Position numbers and translations under genes: made by a program. A stretch of DNA of 8,797 nt from assembly GCA_946482655.1 (NCBI GenBank), contig CAMLSA010000118.1:1-8797 (forward strand), given 5' to 3'. Positions within the stretch are counted from its first letter, which is position 1. Each line of letters opens with the position of its first letter. Source of the DNA: an uncultured Sphingomonas sp. GTDB taxonomy: Bacteria > Pseudomonadota > Alphaproteobacteria > Sphingomonadales > Sphingomonadaceae. Under the pieces are notes generated by a model. It was not told the origin of the DNA. It saw only the letters and a list, made by a program, of their open reading frames with translations, and did no database searches. This document shows, one piece after another, positions 6,830 to 8,797 of this stretch.

Positions 6830-8499
6830 TCGCCGCATTGCGAGGGCGCTGGCCGGCCATGATGCTGGGCGCTGCCAGCCTTGCGCTTGCAGGATCGATT
6901 GCCTGGAGCGTGGCGCATGCGGACGAGGTCCGGATCGACACACCCGCGAGCCAGGTCCACCGGCTGACCGAAGGCCAGTACCGCGCTTCCATCGCGGACA
7001 TATTCGGTGCCGACGTCAAGGTACTCGGCCGCTTTCCTCCCGATCTTCGTATCGACGGCCTGCTGGCCGTTGGCGCCGGCGCGGTTACGGTCAATCCTGC
7101 ATCGCTCGAGCAATATGAGGAGATCGCCCGGGGCATTGCGGCGCAGGTAACCGACGAAGCCCATCGGGACTTGCTCATAGGGTGCGCACCGGGCGGCGGC
7201 GATGCCGACGGGCGGGATTGTGCCCGGGCTTTCTTCGAGAAGGCCGGCATCCGGCTCTATCGCAGACCGCTGAGCGCAGGGGAAGCCGACAGCTATGCCG
7301 CGGCGGCAGTCACAGCAGCGGCGCATCTGGGCGACTTCCACAAGGGCCTCGCCGCGTCGCTTGCCGCCATGCTCTCGAGCCCGCATTTCCTGTTTCGCAT
7401 CGATCAGGCCGGCGCGGACGGGCGGGCCATCGACGGTTATTCCAAGGCTACGCGGCTGTCATTTCTTCTTTGGAATACCGCACCGGATGCCGAGCTTCTG
7501 GATGCCGCAGCCGAGGGGCGCCTCGACAATCAGGCCGGGCTCGAGCGCGAAGTCGACCGGCTGCTTTCCTCTCGGCGTTTCGTCGATGGACAGCGCGCAT
7601 TCTTCACCGATTATCTGCGCCTCGACGGGATCGACGATCTTGCCAAGGACACGCTCATCTATCCCGCCTTCACCCAGACGGTCGCTCGCGCAACCAGAGA
7701 GCAAACGCTCAGAACCGTCATGCACCTGCTGATCGACGAGGAGGGCGACTTTCGCGATCTCTTCACGACCCGGAATTTTGCGATGCACCGCTCGCTGGGG
7801 CCACTGTACGACATCCCGGTGGGACGCACGGACTGGTACATGCATCGCTTTCCGGACAGCGATCCGCGCGCGGGTATCCTGACACAAGCCAGTATGCTGG
7901 CACAGCACTCGCACCCGGGCCGGACGTCGCCGACGCTGCGCGGTCTTGCGATCAGCGAGATATTCCTTTGCGAGAAGGTTCCGGCGCCGCCTGCGAACGT
8001 CAACTTCGCGGTGGTTCAGGATGTGAACAATCCGACCCTCAAGACAACGCGCGAGCGTCTCTCCGCCCATCTTGACGATGAGGAATGTTCGAGTTGCCAC
8101 AAGCGCACCGATCCGACCGGGCTCGGGCTCGAGCAGTTCGACGGGGCAGGGCAATTCCGTACCGTCGAGCATGACGTCAGGATCGACGTCACTGGAGAAT
8201 TCGAAAAGCGGGCCTTCGACGGGGCAGCCGCACTCGGTCGGATTTTTCACGATAGCAGCCGCGTGAACGCCTGTTTCGTCGAGACCGCCTGGCGTTATGC
8301 AAATGGGAGGAACCCGGGGTTGGCGGATCGCCCGGCGATTGACCGGCTCACCGCCGATTTCGTGGGGGACCAGTACAGGGTGAAAGCGCTGATGCGGCGG
8401 CTCGCTCTCGATCCAGCCTTTTACGCGATGCCGCCCCGGGCGGCACCGCAGAAGGCCCGGCCGATCGCCTCGCGCGCGGCGGCAAAAGGAGATATTTGA
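6826..8499 (+). CDS. DUF1592-family exported protein (DUF1587-1595-1592-1588-1585) with one CxxCH motif
   Basis: This is a 557-residue protein with an N-terminal signal sequence (about 1-32, ending AHADE). The domain order follows the planctomycete-type architecture: DUF1587 about 44-105 (RLTEGQYRASIADIFG), DUF1595 about 128-190 (FFEKAGIRLYRRPLS, SSPHFLFRID), DUF1592 about 204-332 (RLSFLLWNTAPD, FFTDYLRLD), DUF1588 about 343-450 (RAGILTQASMLAQHS, SPTLRGLAI) and DUF1585 about 463-535 (RVNACFVETAWRYANGR). CSSCH at 421-425, followed by DPTGLGLEQFD, is the family's conserved CxxCH-DPxGxxLExFD signature, compatible with heme c or metal binding. Larger relatives carry an extra N-terminal cytochrome c domain, which is absent here. 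Function is unestablished; a periplasmic redox role is inferred. It overlaps the preceding gene by 4 nt and the following DUF1552 gene by 1 nt. Confidence 0.93.
   Translation: MIAALRGRWPAMMLGAASLALAGSIAWSVAHADEVRIDTPASQVHRLTEGQYRASIADIFGADVKVLGRFPPDLRIDGLLAVGAGAVTVNPASLEQYEEIARGIAAQVTDEAHRDLLIGCAPGGGDADGRDCARAFFEKAGIRLYRRPLSAGEADSYAAAAVTAAAHLGDFHKGLAASLAAMLSSPHFLFRIDQAGADGRAIDGYSKATRLSFLLWNTAPDAELLDAAAEGRLDNQAGLEREVDRLLSSRRFVDGQRAFFTDYLRLDGIDDLAKDTLIYPAFTQTVARATREQTLRTVMHLLIDEEGDFRDLFTTRNFAMHRSLGPLYDIPVGRTDWYMHRFPDSDPRAGILTQASMLAQHSHPGRTSPTLRGLAISEIFLCEKVPAPPANVNFAVVQDVNNPTLKTTRERLSAHLDDEECSSCHKRTDPTGLGLEQFDGAGQFRTVEHDVRIDVTGEFEKRAFDGAAALGRIFHDSSRVNACFVETAWRYANGRNPGLADRPAIDRLTADFVGDQYRVKALMRRLALDPAFYAMPPRAAPQKARPIASRAAAKGDI
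8486..8491 (+). promoter_or_regulatory. Strong ribosome binding site for the DUF1552 gene
   Basis: AAGGAG lies 7 nt before the ATG at 8499, inside the last codons of the DUF1592-family gene. With the TGATG stop/start junction it fixes the start and allows independent as well as coupled initiation. Confidence 0.75.
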
Positions 8500-8797
8500 T
8501 GTCGTACCGGGATTGTTCGCGCCGGTCCTTCCTGATGCGCGGCACGATGGCAGGAGCGGGGATCGCAGTCGGCGTCCCGATCCTCGACGCCTTTCTCGAC
8601 AACAGCGGCAAAGCCTTTGCTGCGACGACGGGTGGCGGCCGCCTGCCGGTGCGGTTCGGGACCTGGTTCTGGGGCTGCGGAATGATCCCTGATCGCTGGC
8701 AACCCAAGACGACGGGTGCGAACTACGACCTTCCTCCGCAGTTGGAGCCCATCAAGGCGGTCCAATCCCATGTCAGCATCCTGTCCGGGTTCGATGT
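8499..8797 (+). CDS. DUF1552-family protein with Tat signal (3' end beyond window)
   Basis: The first 99 codons are present. The start at the ATG at 8499 is supported by AAGGAG 7 nt upstream and by the TGATG junction with the preceding stop. Residues 7-14 (SRRSFLMR) match a twin-arginine motif. They are followed by a hydrophobic stretch (GTMAGAGIAVGVPILDAFL) and a KAFAAT cleavage-like site, so export by Tat is likely. The mature start (RFGTWFWGCGMIPDRWQP, then LPPQLEPIKAVQSHVSILSGFD) is characteristic of DUF1552. The HXXSHH motif that names the family lies further in, beyond this window. DUF1552 genes commonly sit directly after DUF1592-family genes, as here. Tat export implies folding, perhaps with a cofactor, before transport. 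The reaction is unknown. Confidence 0.92.
   Translation, partial: MSYRDCSRRSFLMRGTMAGAGIAVGVPILDAFLDNSGKAFAATTGGGRLPVRFGTWFWGCGMIPDRWQPKTTGANYDLPPQLEPIKAVQSHVSILSGFD

Noticed and set aside
6110..6943. Open frame of 277 codons on the minus strand, and smaller antisense frames over 6763-8250
   Set aside because: They are antisense to the coupled operon, with no recognised domain or plausible ribosome site.

Overview
The window is GC-rich, tightly packed bacterial DNA with GC-biased codon use throughout. It carries TetR and AraC regulators and a set of Sec- or Tat-exported proteins of the FG-GAP/VCBS, PD40 (TolB-like), DUF1587/1595/1592/1588/1585 and DUF1552 families. This mixture fits a proteobacterium, most likely an alphaproteobacterium of the Sphingomonadales type. 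That placement is inferred from protein style, because no rRNA or tRNA is present. There are no mobile elements, CRISPR arrays or RNA genes.

Left block (1-3405, minus strand). Three exported proteins lie head to tail, in transcription order: a PD40 beta-propeller protein (3387-2308), a second, paralogous PD40 protein (2141-987), and an FG-GAP/VCBS repeat protein (957 to beyond position 1). The gap between the first two is about 165 bp and contains two inverted repeats. The gap between the last two is only 29 bp. None carries a visible catalytic domain; they look like periplasmic or surface propeller scaffolds.

Middle block (3406-5590). A 283-bp AT-richer divergent region separates the left block from a TetR/AcrR regulator on the plus strand. 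A perfect 18-bp palindrome (3667-3684) lies just before its probable start. Next comes an AraC-family regulator with an arabinose-binding-like N-terminal domain, on the minus strand. The two regulators converge, and their stop codons overlap in the palindrome CTAG. A 199-bp region then separates the AraC gene from the right block.

Right block (5591 to the window end, plus strand). Three translationally coupled genes form an operon: an exported protein of unknown function with a GIDNQLWR-type motif, a DUF1587/1595/1592/1588/1585 protein with one CxxCH motif, and a Tat-exported DUF1552 protein cut by the window end. The gene junctions overlap by 4 nt (ATGA) and 1 nt (TGATG).

Together these look like one envelope locus: two operons of exported proteins of unknown function flanking two regulators. 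The DUF1592/DUF1552 pair is known mainly as a recurrent partnership of uncharacterised, planctomycete-type proteins. The link between the propeller operon and the DUF operon, and control by the two regulators, are inferences from position.
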